9,366 nucleotides of DNA from Gemmatimonadota bacterium (GCA_019689775.1 JADGGV010000110.1:1-9366); one strand, 5' to 3'. Shown: positions 1 to 5,908, counted from the stretch's first letter. Notes: generated from the sequence alone by a model not told the origin. Numbers and translations: made by a program.

Positions 1-541
1 ACACCTCCACCTCCGCCCGCCCCACCGCCGCGAGCACGCCGATCTCCGCCGGCCGCAGCACGCGCCCGGGCTCCAGCACCACGTCGCCACGGCGCAGGTC
101 CTCCCCCGCGCGGCGGACGTTCCGCCCCGCGTCCGCGTCCTTCAGCACGGCCACCCGGCCCTCGGGTGCCGGCTCCGTGTGCTCGATGCGGATCACCGAG
201 TCCGCGCCCTCCGGGATCGGCGCGCCCGTCATGATCCGCGCCGCCTCGCCCGGCCCCAGCGGCCGCGTCGGGAACGCCCCCGCCGGCACCTCCTCGACGA
301 CGCGGAGCAGCGCCGGCGTCGCCCGCGTCGCTCCGCGGACGTCCGCCGCGCGCGCCGCGAAACCGTCCATCGCGCTGTTGTCCCACGGCGGCTGGTCGAT
401 CGGCGAGAGCACGCGCTCCGCGAGCGTGCGCCCGAACGCCTCCAGGAGCGGGACGCGCTCCGTCGACAGCGGGGCGACCGCGGCCAGGATCCGCTCCAGC
501 GCCTCGTGCGCCGTCAGCCAGTCCGCGGCGCGCTCGCTCAT
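1..541 (-). CDS. moeA: Molybdopterin molybdenumtransferase MoeA (partial, C-terminal part beyond window)
   Basis: MoeA inserts molybdate into adenylylated molybdopterin in the cytoplasm, giving Mo-molybdopterin. Reading the minus strand from the ATG at 541 gives 180 codons open to the window edge. Three MoeA signatures are visible: PPWDNSAMDGFA at residues 51-62 (Asp59 matches the catalytic aspartate region of the family), AARIMTGAPIPEGAD at 100-114, and an RRAGEDLRRGD stretch at 143-153. Family members are about 400 residues, so roughly 45% is present; the MoCF-biosynthesis (MPT-binding) domain and C-terminal domain lie outside. The ATG overlaps the mobA stop as ATGA, which fixes the start and implies translational coupling. 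There is no sign of a frameshift in the part seen. The incompleteness is caused by the window edge, not by a visible break. Confidence 0.95.
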   Translation of the reverse strand, partial: MSERAADWLTAHEALERILAAVAPLSTERVPLLEAFGRTLAERVLSPIDQPPWDNSAMDGFAARAADVRGATRATPALLRVVEEVPAGAFPTRPLGPGEAARIMTGAPIPEGADSVIRIEHTEPAPEGRVAVLKDADAGRNVRRAGEDLRRGDVVLEPGRVLRPAEIGVLAAVGRAEVEV

Positions 542-1161
542 GCGCCGACCTCCTTCGCCATTCGCTCCGCGCGCTCCCGCTCCTCGGGCGTGTTCACGTT
601 CAGGAAGAGCATCTCGGGATCGCCGAAGGCGCGCACCGCATCCGCCGGGATCGTGCGCACCACGACATCGTCGAAGAACCCCACGATGTGCCGCTCGCCG
701 CGCGCCAGCTCCGCCTCGATCGGGCCGATGCACCCCGTGCCGTAGAAGGCGCACAACGGCTCGACGCCGCGGCGGTTGCCGCTCGCCGGCGCCACCACGT
801 CCGCCATCGGCGCGCAGGCCGCCTCCTCCACCAGGAGCCGGAGCAACGGCGGAGAGAGGAACGGCATGTCGCAGGCGACGGCGACGACGCCCGGGCGCCC
901 GAGCTCGCGCGCCCAGTGCAGCGCCGTCAGGATCCCGCCCAGCACGCCGGCTCCCGGGCGCAGGTCGGCCCGCATCGGCAGTCCCACGCCGGCATAGATC
1001 GCCGGCTCGTTGGCGATGAGCACCAGCTCCGGGAGCACCGCCCCGAGCGCCCGCCGGACCCGCTCCACGATCGGCTCGCCCGCCACCGCGGCAAGCGCCT
1101 TGTGGCCGCCGTAGCGGCGGTTCTGGCCGCCGGCCAGGATCGCGCCGAGCGGCGCCCTCAT
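538..1161 (-). CDS. mobA: Molybdenum cofactor guanylyltransferase MobA
   Basis: MobA transfers GMP from GTP to Mo-molybdopterin to make the MGD cofactor used by DMSO-reductase-family enzymes such as formate dehydrogenase. The 207-residue length is normal for the family. The nucleotidyltransferase loop is at residues 9-23 (LAGGQNRRYGGHKAL, Lys21 being the conserved lysine). A metal-binding motif ACDMPFL with Asp98 follows at 96-102, and the C-terminal NVNTPEE signature lies near residues 188-194. The usual RMGxDK of the loop reads RYGGHK here, so Met becomes Tyr and Asp becomes His; the lysine is kept. The start ATG at 1161 overlaps the fdhD stop (ATGA), and its own stop overlaps the moeA start in the same way. 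It is thus the middle gene of a coupled fdhD-mobA-moeA set. Confidence 0.94.
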   Translation of the reverse strand: MRAPLGAILAGGQNRRYGGHKALAAVAGEPIVERVRRALGAVLPELVLIANEPAIYAGVGLPMRADLRPGAGVLGGILTALHWARELGRPGVVAVACDMPFLSPPLLRLLVEEAACAPMADVVAPASGNRRGVEPLCAFYGTGCIGPIEAELARGERHIVGFFDDVVVRTIPADAVRAFGDPEMLFLNVNTPEERERAERMAKEVGA

Positions 1162-1889
1162 TCGCGCACCCCGTCACCCGCGTCGGCTCGCGCGGCGTGG
1201 ACGAACGGCTCCTTCGACGCCGCGCGCGCGACGATCGGCACGCCGGCGGCGGTCGCGATCTCGACCGCGAGCGTCGTCGGCACGGAGCGGCTCGCCACCC
1301 AGCCCAGCCCCGCGCGCGCCGCCTTCCACGCGATCTCGCCGCTGACGCGCGCGCTCAGCACGAGCCCCAGCCCGGACGGCCCCGTGCCCGCCAGCAGCGC
1401 CAGCCCGATCACCTTGTCCACGGCGTTGTGTCGGCCGATGTCCTCCACGACCTCGAGCAGCCGCCCGCCGTCGGCGCGCGCGAGCGCGGCCGCGTGGATC
1501 CCGCCGGTGTCCTGATAGCGGGCCGCCGCGGCGTAGAGCGCGCGGAACAGCTCGGGGAACGCGTCCAGCGGCGGGAGCGGCGCCGCCCCGGCTCGCGGAA
1601 CGACGTCGTCGCCCGCCGCACGGCTGCGGCGCAGCGCCTCCGCCGCGGCCACCCGCTCCGCCTCCACCGCCGCACGCACGACCGTGCCGCGCGGCGTCTC
1701 CTCGACCTCGAGGGCGTGCACGTCCCCCGCCGCGTCGATGAAGCCTTCGGCGAGCAGCCAGCCGGCGGCCAGCGCGCGGGCGTGCTCGGGCGTGTAGGTC
1801 CACGAGGCGACCGGCCGCCCGTTCACCTCCAGGCGGATCCGGCGCTCCTCGACCGCCCGCGTCCGGTCGCCCGGCTGCGGCGTCGTCAC
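1158..1889 (-). CDS. fdhD: FdhD-family formate dehydrogenase maturation protein, cysteine-free
   Basis: FdhD binds bis-MGD and moves sulfur from IscS to it before insertion into formate dehydrogenase. Family hallmarks, numbered from the chosen start, are the VNGRPV segment (22-27), TPEHARALAAGWLLAEGFI (33-51), TGGIHAAAL (128-136), EDIGRHNAVDKVIG (149-162), the LSARVSGEIAWKAARAG block and SVPTTLAVEIA near the C-terminus. The canonical CxxC before TGGxHAAAL is missing: residues 86-108 hold no cysteine, nor does the rest of the protein. I chose the GTG at 1889 because GGAGG lies 5 bases upstream. An upstream in-frame GTG at 1934 would add 15 residues but has no ribosome binding site. The stop overlaps the mobA start (ATGA). 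The family call is firm; sulfurtransferase activity is uncertain given the missing cysteines. Confidence 0.92.
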   Translation of the reverse strand: MTTPQPGDRTRAVEERRIRLEVNGRPVASWTYTPEHARALAAGWLLAEGFIDAAGDVHALEVEETPRGTVVRAAVEAERVAAAEALRRSRAAGDDVVPRAGAAPLPPLDAFPELFRALYAAAARYQDTGGIHAAALARADGGRLLEVVEDIGRHNAVDKVIGLALLAGTGPSGLGLVLSARVSGEIAWKAARAGLGWVASRSVPTTLAVEIATAAGVPIVARAASKEPFVHAARADAGDGVRE

Positions 1890-1894
1890 GGTCG

Positions 1895-1899
1895 CCTCC
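1895..1899 (-). promoter_or_regulatory. Ribosome binding site deciding the fdhD start
   Basis: GGAGG on the minus strand sits 5 bases before the GTG at 1889. It lies inside what would be coding sequence if translation began at the GTG at 1934, so it favours the shorter protein. Confidence 0.65.
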
Positions 1900-1986
1900 G
1901 GGCGGGGTGCGCCCGTGCGCGCGGCGCCCCACACGCTGCGGCGCCGACCGCCGGGTGCCGCGGCCCGGGCCGCCGCGCGCCGGCGC

Positions 1987-2514
1987 TCAGAAGAACACCC
2001 GGATGGGGAGGAGCAGCAGCCACAGCACCACCTGCACGGCCAGTAGCAGCGCGAAGCCGAGGATCGCGGTCAGGACCGCCTTGCCGGTGCTGAAGTCGAG
2101 CGCCTGCCGGATGGCGACGATGACCGCGATCAGCACCCAGATCCAGACCACGGCCCGCACGATGCCCCCCAGGATCGGGATGATGCCGAAGACGCGCAGC
2201 AGCCCGGGCGCCTGCGCGAAGCCGATCGTGCGCAGCAGCTCACCCCAGGTGGCCGTGCCGCCCAGCCAGGTCCCGACCAGGTACGTGACGCCGGACCAGA
2301 CGAGCCACACCACGTACGCCGAGATCAGGCCGCCCAGCACGCCGGGAGGGCCGAACCGCATCGCCCCGATCGCCGTCGCGACCGCCGCCAGCCCGACGAC
2401 GGCCGCGGCCTGGCCCGTCGCCCCGGTGTCGGCCTCGACCTCCTCGTAGACGGGGACGTCCAGCACCGCCGCGCCCTTCAGTCGATCGGCGAAGGACCGC
2501 CGGATGACTTCCAT
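1987..2514 (-). CDS. Yip1-family multi-pass membrane protein
   Basis: This 175-residue protein is almost entirely hydrophobic and matches the general form of bacterial Yip1-domain proteins. A soluble N-terminus (1-34) contains VPVYEEVEADTGATGQ at 20-35. Likely membrane segments follow at about 35-52, 58-81, 105-136 (probably two passes) and 146-170. The segment from residue 90 (WGELLRTIGFAQAPGLLRV) is the characteristic Yip1 core. No catalytic residue can be named, and bacterial Yip1 proteins have no settled function. The start is secure: AAAGGAGG lies 3 bases before the ATG. It is the first gene of the leftward row, 97 bases upstream of fdhD, so it may be cotranscribed with the molybdenum-cofactor genes. 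A functional link is only suggested by position. Confidence 0.8.
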   Translation of the reverse strand: MEVIRRSFADRLKGAAVLDVPVYEEVEADTGATGQAAAVVGLAAVATAIGAMRFGPPGVLGGLISAYVVWLVWSGVTYLVGTWLGGTATWGELLRTIGFAQAPGLLRVFGIIPILGGIVRAVVWIWVLIAVIVAIRQALDFSTGKAVLTAILGFALLLAVQVVLWLLLLPIRVFF

Positions 2515-2517
2515 AGG

Positions 2518-2525
2518 CCTCCTTT
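2518..2525 (-). promoter_or_regulatory. Strong ribosome binding site of the Yip1 gene
   Basis: AAAGGAGG on the minus strand, 3 bases from the ATG at 2514. It is a near-complete anti-16S match and confirms the start. Confidence 0.75.
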
Positions 2526-2670
2526 GGTTCGGCGTCCGCTACCCCCGCCGCAAAGTAAGCTACCGCGCGATGGCGAGGAAGCGTCGATGCCCGCGCCGCC
2601 GCTGCGTTGCGGCGCTGCACGGCACCCTTGTTGCGGCCGCTCCCGCGGGCGTCGCGGGTCGGCACTCATG

Positions 2671-2680
2671 AAGGAGGAGG
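2671..2680 (+). promoter_or_regulatory. Ribosome binding site deciding the RG/BON gene start
   Basis: AAGGAGGAGG ends 5 bases before the ATG at 2686. It selects that codon over the in-frame ATG at 2668, which has no such site and would itself overlap this element. Confidence 0.75.
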
Positions 2681-2685
2681 CGGAG

Positions 2686-3738
2686 ATGGCACGCTACGAT
2701 CGCGACTGGAGCGAGGGCGAGGGCTGGGAGCGCGGCGGCGGTTGGCGCGGGGGCTGGCGCGGGCGCGGCCGGCGGCCCGGGCGCGCGCGGCCCAGCCCGG
2801 AGTGGGCCGAGACGCTGCGCTACGGCTACGGCGGCGAGTTCCGCGGCCGCGGCTACCCCTACGGCTCCGGTTACCTGCCCGAGACCCGCGGCCGCATCGG
2901 CGGCTACGACGTAGGCTATCGCTCCGGGACGTTCGGCCGGCAGACCGGCCCGCGTTCGTTCGGCCGCGCCGGCTACGGCGCCTACGGCCCGGAGTACACC
3001 GGCCGCCGTGGGCGGCGCGCCCCGATCCGGTGGAGCTGGGAGGGGCGCCCGGGCGCCTACAGCGGCGGACCCGGCCCCACCGAGCGCGGCTACGAGGACC
3101 TCGGCTTCCGCGGCCGCGCGGAGCGTCCGTTCTACCGCCGGGGCCGCGGCACCGAGTACGGCGCCGACTACGACGACGCCGAGCGCTTCCCGCGCGGCCC
3201 CGCGCACCCCGGCGCCGCCGGGCGGCGATGGGGGCAGGGCGGCCTCGGCATCGCCGGCGGCTACGAGACCGGGGAGCCGACCCGCCGCCGCGGTGCGCCG
3301 ACCGGCCGGGGGACGCTGGACCGTGCCGAGGGGGCCGACACCGAGGATTTCGGCGGCATCCCGCGCCGCCACTACGGCCACACACCGCCCGACCGCTGGC
3401 CGGCCGAGAGCCACGCCACGCCGCACCCACGCCTCGACGACGACGAGATCCGCGAGGCGGTGCGCGAGAACCTCTACCAGGACAGCTTCGTCGAGCCCGA
3501 GCGCATCGAGGTCGACGTCGAGGACGGCGTGGTCACGCTCCGCGGCGACGTCTCCGACTTCATGGAGGCCCGCTACGCGTGGGACGACGCCTGGGAGAGC
3601 CCCGGCGTGCGTGGCGTGATCAACCACCTGACGGTCCGCACCGACGAGGCCCAGCCGGAGATGAATCTGCCGCAGACGACGGGCGAGACGTCGTCCTCGG
3701 GCGCGGGCGGTCGGACGGGCCGCGCGGGCCGCCGCTGA
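2686..3738 (+). CDS. Arg/Gly/Tyr-rich protein with C-terminal BON domain
   Basis: This 350-residue protein has two parts. Residues 1 to about 245 are low-complexity, rich in Arg, Gly, Tyr and Pro, with more than a dozen RG dipeptides (for example ERGGGWRGGWRGRGRRPGRAR near 15-35) and many YG/GY pairs; it looks disordered and strongly basic. Residues 250-317 form a BON domain: an acidic start (LDDDEIREAVRENLYQD), the strand IEVDVEDGVVTLRGDVSD, a helix, then GVRGVINHLTVR. A Ser/Thr/Gly/Arg-rich tail follows. BON domains are small alpha/beta folds thought to bind membranes or ligands. No signal peptide or membrane segment is visible, so it is probably cytoplasmic. RG-rich tracts elsewhere bind RNA or nucleic acids; that role here is inference. 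The start is set by AAGGAGGAGG. A convergent acidic BON gene lies downstream. Confidence 0.85.
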   Translation: MARYDRDWSEGEGWERGGGWRGGWRGRGRRPGRARPSPEWAETLRYGYGGEFRGRGYPYGSGYLPETRGRIGGYDVGYRSGTFGRQTGPRSFGRAGYGAYGPEYTGRRGRRAPIRWSWEGRPGAYSGGPGPTERGYEDLGFRGRAERPFYRRGRGTEYGADYDDAERFPRGPAHPGAAGRRWGQGGLGIAGGYETGEPTRRRGAPTGRGTLDRAEGADTEDFGGIPRRHYGHTPPDRWPAESHATPHPRLDDDEIREAVRENLYQDSFVEPERIEVDVEDGVVTLRGDVSDFMEARYAWDDAWESPGVRGVINHLTVRTDEAQPEMNLPQTTGETSSSGAGGRTGRAGRR

Positions 3739-3762
3739 GCCGGCATGCGGTGCCGAGACCGC

Positions 3763-3786
3763 CCCCCGGGTCCGCCGACCCGGGGG
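3763..3786. terminator. Hairpin between convergent BON genes, likely bidirectional terminator
   Basis: A perfect 10-bp stem (CCCCCGGGTC / GACCCGGGGG) encloses a 4-base loop, CGCC, centred between the stop codons at 3738 and 3796. It has no T-tract on either side, so it would be an L-shaped (U-less) terminator or an mRNA 3' end stabiliser serving both genes. Confidence 0.65.
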
Positions 3787-3795
3787 CCGCGCGTC

Positions 3796-4284
3796 TCAGT
3801 GGTTCTCCTCCGACCAGGTGCCTTCCTGGAGCGGATGATCCGGCGGGTTGTACGACTGCCCTTCGCTGATCGCCTCCTGCATGTCGCGCGTGCCGTGCAT
3901 GTCGGCCTCAAGGTTCTCCAGGAGGTGGGCGGCCGTGTCCGATGTGGCCGGCTGGGGGTCACCGAGCGGTGAGGCGTCGGCCGCGTCCGCCGCGGCCGCG
4001 TCGTCGGCCGCGGCGCTGTACTCCGCGCGCATGACCTCGTCGACGACGATCTCGTTCGAGTAGTCGCGGATCCCGAGAACGTCGCTGACGACGTGCTCGA
4101 CCTCCTGCATCTCCTGCTCGGTGCCGGTCCGGCCGCCGAGCGTGACGAACCCGCCCTGCACCCGCACCTCGATCGAGTCGACGTCCAGGTCCGGGTACTC
4201 CCGGAGCTGCTGGACGATCAGGTCCTCGATCTCCTGATCGTCCATGTGCTCGATGTCGTAGATGTTCTCGAAGTCGTCGGCCAT
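3796..4284 (-). CDS. Acidic single-BON-domain protein
   Basis: This 162-residue protein is markedly acidic. The BON domain covers about residues 15-84: helix DDQEIEDLIVQQLREYPDLD, strand DSIEVRVQGGFVTLGGRTGT, helix EQEMQEVEHVVSDVLGI, then the strand SNEIVVDEV. An Ala/Asp linker follows (90-105). The C-terminal 40 residues are polar and end with YNPPDHPLQEGTWSEENH, which looks like a conserved short motif rather than random tail. There is no signal peptide, so it is probably cytoplasmic. GGGAGG lies 5 bases before the ATG, so the start is firm. It runs towards the RG-rich BON gene and lies 63 bases downstream of the beta-barrel gene on the same strand, possibly cotranscribed with it. BON is clear; the function is unknown. 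Confidence 0.87.
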   Translation of the reverse strand: MADDFENIYDIEHMDDQEIEDLIVQQLREYPDLDVDSIEVRVQGGFVTLGGRTGTEQEMQEVEHVVSDVLGIRDYSNEIVVDEVMRAEYSAAADDAAAADAADASPLGDPQPATSDTAAHLLENLEADMHGTRDMQEAISEGQSYNPPDHPLQEGTWSEENH

Positions 4285-4289
4285 GCTCG

Positions 4290-4295
4290 CCTCCC
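4290..4295 (-). promoter_or_regulatory. Ribosome binding site of the acidic BON gene
   Basis: GGGAGG on the minus strand, 5 bases before the ATG at 4284. Confidence 0.6.
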
Positions 4296-4347
4296 TGGCT
4301 CGGGTCCCGTCCCGGGGCGGTGACGGGCTCGGGGAGGCGGGCCGCCG

Positions 4348-5046
4348 CTAGAAGTGCACCGCCGCCCCCGCCGTGAACGACAGGTTCTGCGTCCAGTCCC
4401 CGTTGGCGGGCACTCTCGCGTCGGCGATCGCGAAGCCCTGCGGCGTCTTGAGCTTCCAGAGGAACGCCCGAGCGTCGCCGCGGAGCGCCACGTTGTGCGT
4501 GATGTACCACTCCAATCCGCCACCGCCCGATGCGGCGAAACTCGTGCCGAACCGGAAGCGCAGGTCCGCCGGGACCTGCTGGTCGGCCCCGTTCGAGCCG
4601 TTCACGCCCACGGCCACCCCGCCGCCGACCGCCAGGAACGGTTGCAGCCCGTGCCACGTGCGTGGCCCGGTCAGGTCGAAGCGCAGCCCCGCCGTCGCCA
4701 CCAGCACGCGCTGCGTCGCCGAGCCGATCTCGGTGAACGTGGAATCTGTGCCGTGCACCGTGAACGTCGTGTCGCGCACGGTTCGCGTCGACGAGAAGTA
4801 GCCGAGCTGCCCCTCGAGCTCGAGCGGCCCGTTCATGCGGATCGCGTAGCGCCCGCCGGCGAGGGTGCCGGATTTGGGTCCGAGTTCCGTGAACGGCTGG
4901 TCCGTCGAGAGGTGCCCGCCGAAGAGCTGCACCGATTGCCGCGGATCGATGTAGCGGTACGGCGACGTGATGCGCTGCGCGCGGGCGGCGCCGGCGGCGA
5001 GCGCCAGGAGCAGGAGCGCGTGAAGGGTCGGCTGGATCAGGCGCAT
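4348..5046 (-). CDS. Secreted outer-membrane beta-barrel protein
   Basis: The chosen start gives 232 residues. Residues 1-23 are a classical signal peptide (positive start, LLLLALAAGAA core, cleavage after ARA before Gln24). The mature part alternates polar and hydrophobic residues in strands with glycine-rich turns, for example LEGQLGYFS, VLVATAGLRFDL, PFLAVGGGVAVGV, GGGLEWYITHNVALRGDARAF and LSFTAGAAVHF. The last residue is Phe, the usual outer-membrane assembly signal. Its size suits an eight-stranded OmpA/OmpW-like barrel (beta-barrel domain of the PF13505 type). An in-frame ATG at 5157 would put 37 basic residues before the signal peptide and is rejected. No clear ribosome binding site precedes 5046. 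A possible promoter lies at 5108-5136. The ligand or pore function cannot be told. Confidence 0.82.
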   Translation of the reverse strand: MRLIQPTLHALLLLALAAGAARAQRITSPYRYIDPRQSVQLFGGHLSTDQPFTELGPKSGTLAGGRYAIRMNGPLELEGQLGYFSSTRTVRDTTFTVHGTDSTFTEIGSATQRVLVATAGLRFDLTGPRTWHGLQPFLAVGGGVAVGVNGSNGADQQVPADLRFRFGTSFAASGGGGLEWYITHNVALRGDARAFLWKLKTPQGFAIADARVPANGDWTQNLSFTAGAAVHF

Positions 5047-5107
5047 GCGCTGGCTCGGGTCGTTCGGAGGCCGTGCCCGGTGGGCATCCGGCCCTCGGGG
5101 CACGCGG

Positions 5108-5136
5108 ATTCTAGACGGCGCCCCCAGGGCACGCAA
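5108..5136 (-). promoter_or_regulatory. Candidate sigma-70 promoter for the beta-barrel gene
   Basis: On the minus strand TTGCGT (5136-5131) and TAGAAT (5113-5108) are separated by exactly 17 bases. The -10 matches TATAAT at 5 of 6 positions; the -35 at 3 of 6. It is placed about 60 bases before the start at 5046. It is a weaker case than its divergent neighbour. Confidence 0.45.
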
Positions 5137-5150
5137 GCGGAACCGCCGCG

Positions 5151-5179
5151 TTGACACACCTTTTCGGCCCGTCTATGTT
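5151..5179 (+). promoter_or_regulatory. Sigma-70-like promoter of the exported two-gene set
   Basis: A perfect TTGACA (5151-5156) is followed after exactly 17 bases by TATGTT (5174-5179), matching TATAAT at 4 of 6 positions. It stands in one of the few AT-richer stretches of the window. A transcript starting near 5186 would have a leader of about 44 bases before the ATG at 5230. Confidence 0.7.
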
Positions 5180-5229
5180 CTCCCGTCATCCGCGGTCTTA
5201 CACCGAAGGTTCCGCAGCTCCGCCCCCGC

Positions 5230-5871
5230 ATGCCCCGAACGGCCCTCGCGCTGATCGCGATCCTCGCCCTGACCCACCCGCTCAGCGCCCAGACGGCCCA
5301 CGCCGACGCCGCCGCTCGGGCGGCGCAAGCCGCGGTCCCGGCGGCGCCGCGCCCGGCCGCCTCGCCCACCCGGGCGCGGGCGGGGCAGGGAGGCGCCGCG
5401 CTCCTCGCGCGCCCCGGCGCCGACACGCTCGGCTGGATCGAGCCGTTCGGCCCGCTCGAGGTCCTCGGCGCTTCGGGCGGCTGGACCCACGTCCGCGTCG
5501 ACGGGTGGGTCTGGACCGGCTCGCTCGCCACGGACGCCGACTCCGCCGGCGTGCTCACGAAGCTGTCGGCGGCCGCGCTGATGGCGAACCCCGACGCTTA
5601 TCGGGGACGCGTCGTCGCCTGGTCGCTCCAGTTCATCGCGCTCCGCACCGCCGAGAGGATTCGGACCGACTTCGTCGAGGGTGAGCCGTTCCTGCTTACG
5701 CGCGGGCCCGGGGCCGAGCCCGGCTTCGTCTACGTCGCCGTGCCGCCGAAGCTGCTCGACGCCGCGCGCCGGCTCCAGCCGCTCCAGCGCATCCGCGTGC
5801 TCGCCCGCGTCCGCAACGGTCGCTCCCCGCTGATGGGCGCGCCCGTGCTGGACCTCATCGAGCTGAAGTAG
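5230..5871 (+). CDS. Exported protein with SH3-like and OB-like regions, function unknown
   Basis: The 213-residue product begins with a signal peptide (1-20, cleavage after LSA before Gln21), so it is exported. An Ala/Pro-rich linker (22-52) precedes an SH3-like region (about 55-100) in which short strands read LLARPGADTLGWIEPFGPLEVL and GWTHVRVDGWVWTGSL; such domains often bind peptides or cell wall. Residues 112-211 form a second module starting NPDAYRGRVVAW, with EGEPFLLTRGP, FVYVAVP and IRVLARVRNGRSPLMGAPVLDLI. This strand pattern suggests an OB-type barrel, but I cannot name the family. The promoter at 5151 and the signal peptide right at the ATG support the start; no Shine-Dalgarno is seen. 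It lies 49 bases upstream of the lipoprotein peptidase gene and is probably cotranscribed, so a role alongside that peptidase in the periplasm or on the surface is inferred. Confidence 0.8.
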   Translation: MPRTALALIAILALTHPLSAQTAHADAAARAAQAAVPAAPRPAASPTRARAGQGGAALLARPGADTLGWIEPFGPLEVLGASGGWTHVRVDGWVWTGSLATDADSAGVLTKLSAAALMANPDAYRGRVVAWSLQFIALRTAERIRTDFVEGEPFLLTRGPGAEPGFVYVAVPPKLLDAARRLQPLQRIRVLARVRNGRSPLMGAPVLDLIELK

Positions 5872-5908
5872 CGTCCGCGGGCCGACCGGGCGTCTGCGCC
5901 CGTGGACC

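Larger units (their letters stand above)
2515..2685. promoter_or_regulatory. Divergent intergenic region between the Yip1 and RG/BON genes
   Basis: These 171 bases separate two genes that diverge, so both promoters should lie here or close by. An AT-richer island around 2554-2567 (CAAAGTAAGCTACC on plus) is the only place resembling a -10 element, and I cannot pair it with a convincing -35 on either strand. In-frame ATG codons at 2581-2590 and 2668 lack ribosome binding sites and are not taken as starts. No hairpin or operator stands out. Confidence 0.35.

Noticed and set aside
1890..1934. Upstream GTG start for fdhD at 1934
   Set aside because: No ribosome binding site before it, the extra 15 residues are not part of the family core, and GGAGG precedes the GTG at 1889.
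1960..1973. Perfect 14-base palindrome GCGGCCCGGGCCGC between the Yip1 and fdhD genes
   Set aside because: As a hairpin it has only a 5-bp stem with a 4-base loop and no T-tract; palindromes of G and C of this size arise easily here, so neither a terminator nor an operator call is supported.
1197..2093. A 298-codon plus-strand frame opposite fdhD
   Set aside because: Arg-rich shadow; fdhD on the minus strand has unmistakable family motifs.
2524..2685. Earlier starts for the RG/BON protein (2524 and ATG 2668)
   Set aside because: The added stretch is arbitrary Arg/Cys/Pro-rich sequence without a ribosome binding site, whereas 2686 has a near-ideal one.
2560..3627. A 355-codon minus-strand frame opposite the RG/BON gene
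   Set aside because: Ala/Val/Gly-rich reverse reading of the RG repeats, without domains or a ribosome binding site; the plus frame has a clear BON domain.
4306..4327. Hairpin CCCGTC-(10)-GACGGG between the beta-barrel and acidic BON genes
   Set aside because: Only six pairs with a ten-base loop and no T-tract; too weak to claim termination between possibly cotranscribed genes.
5047..5157. Upstream ATG at 5157 for the beta-barrel protein
   Set aside because: It would bury a standard signal peptide behind 37 basic residues and would overlap both promoter candidates.
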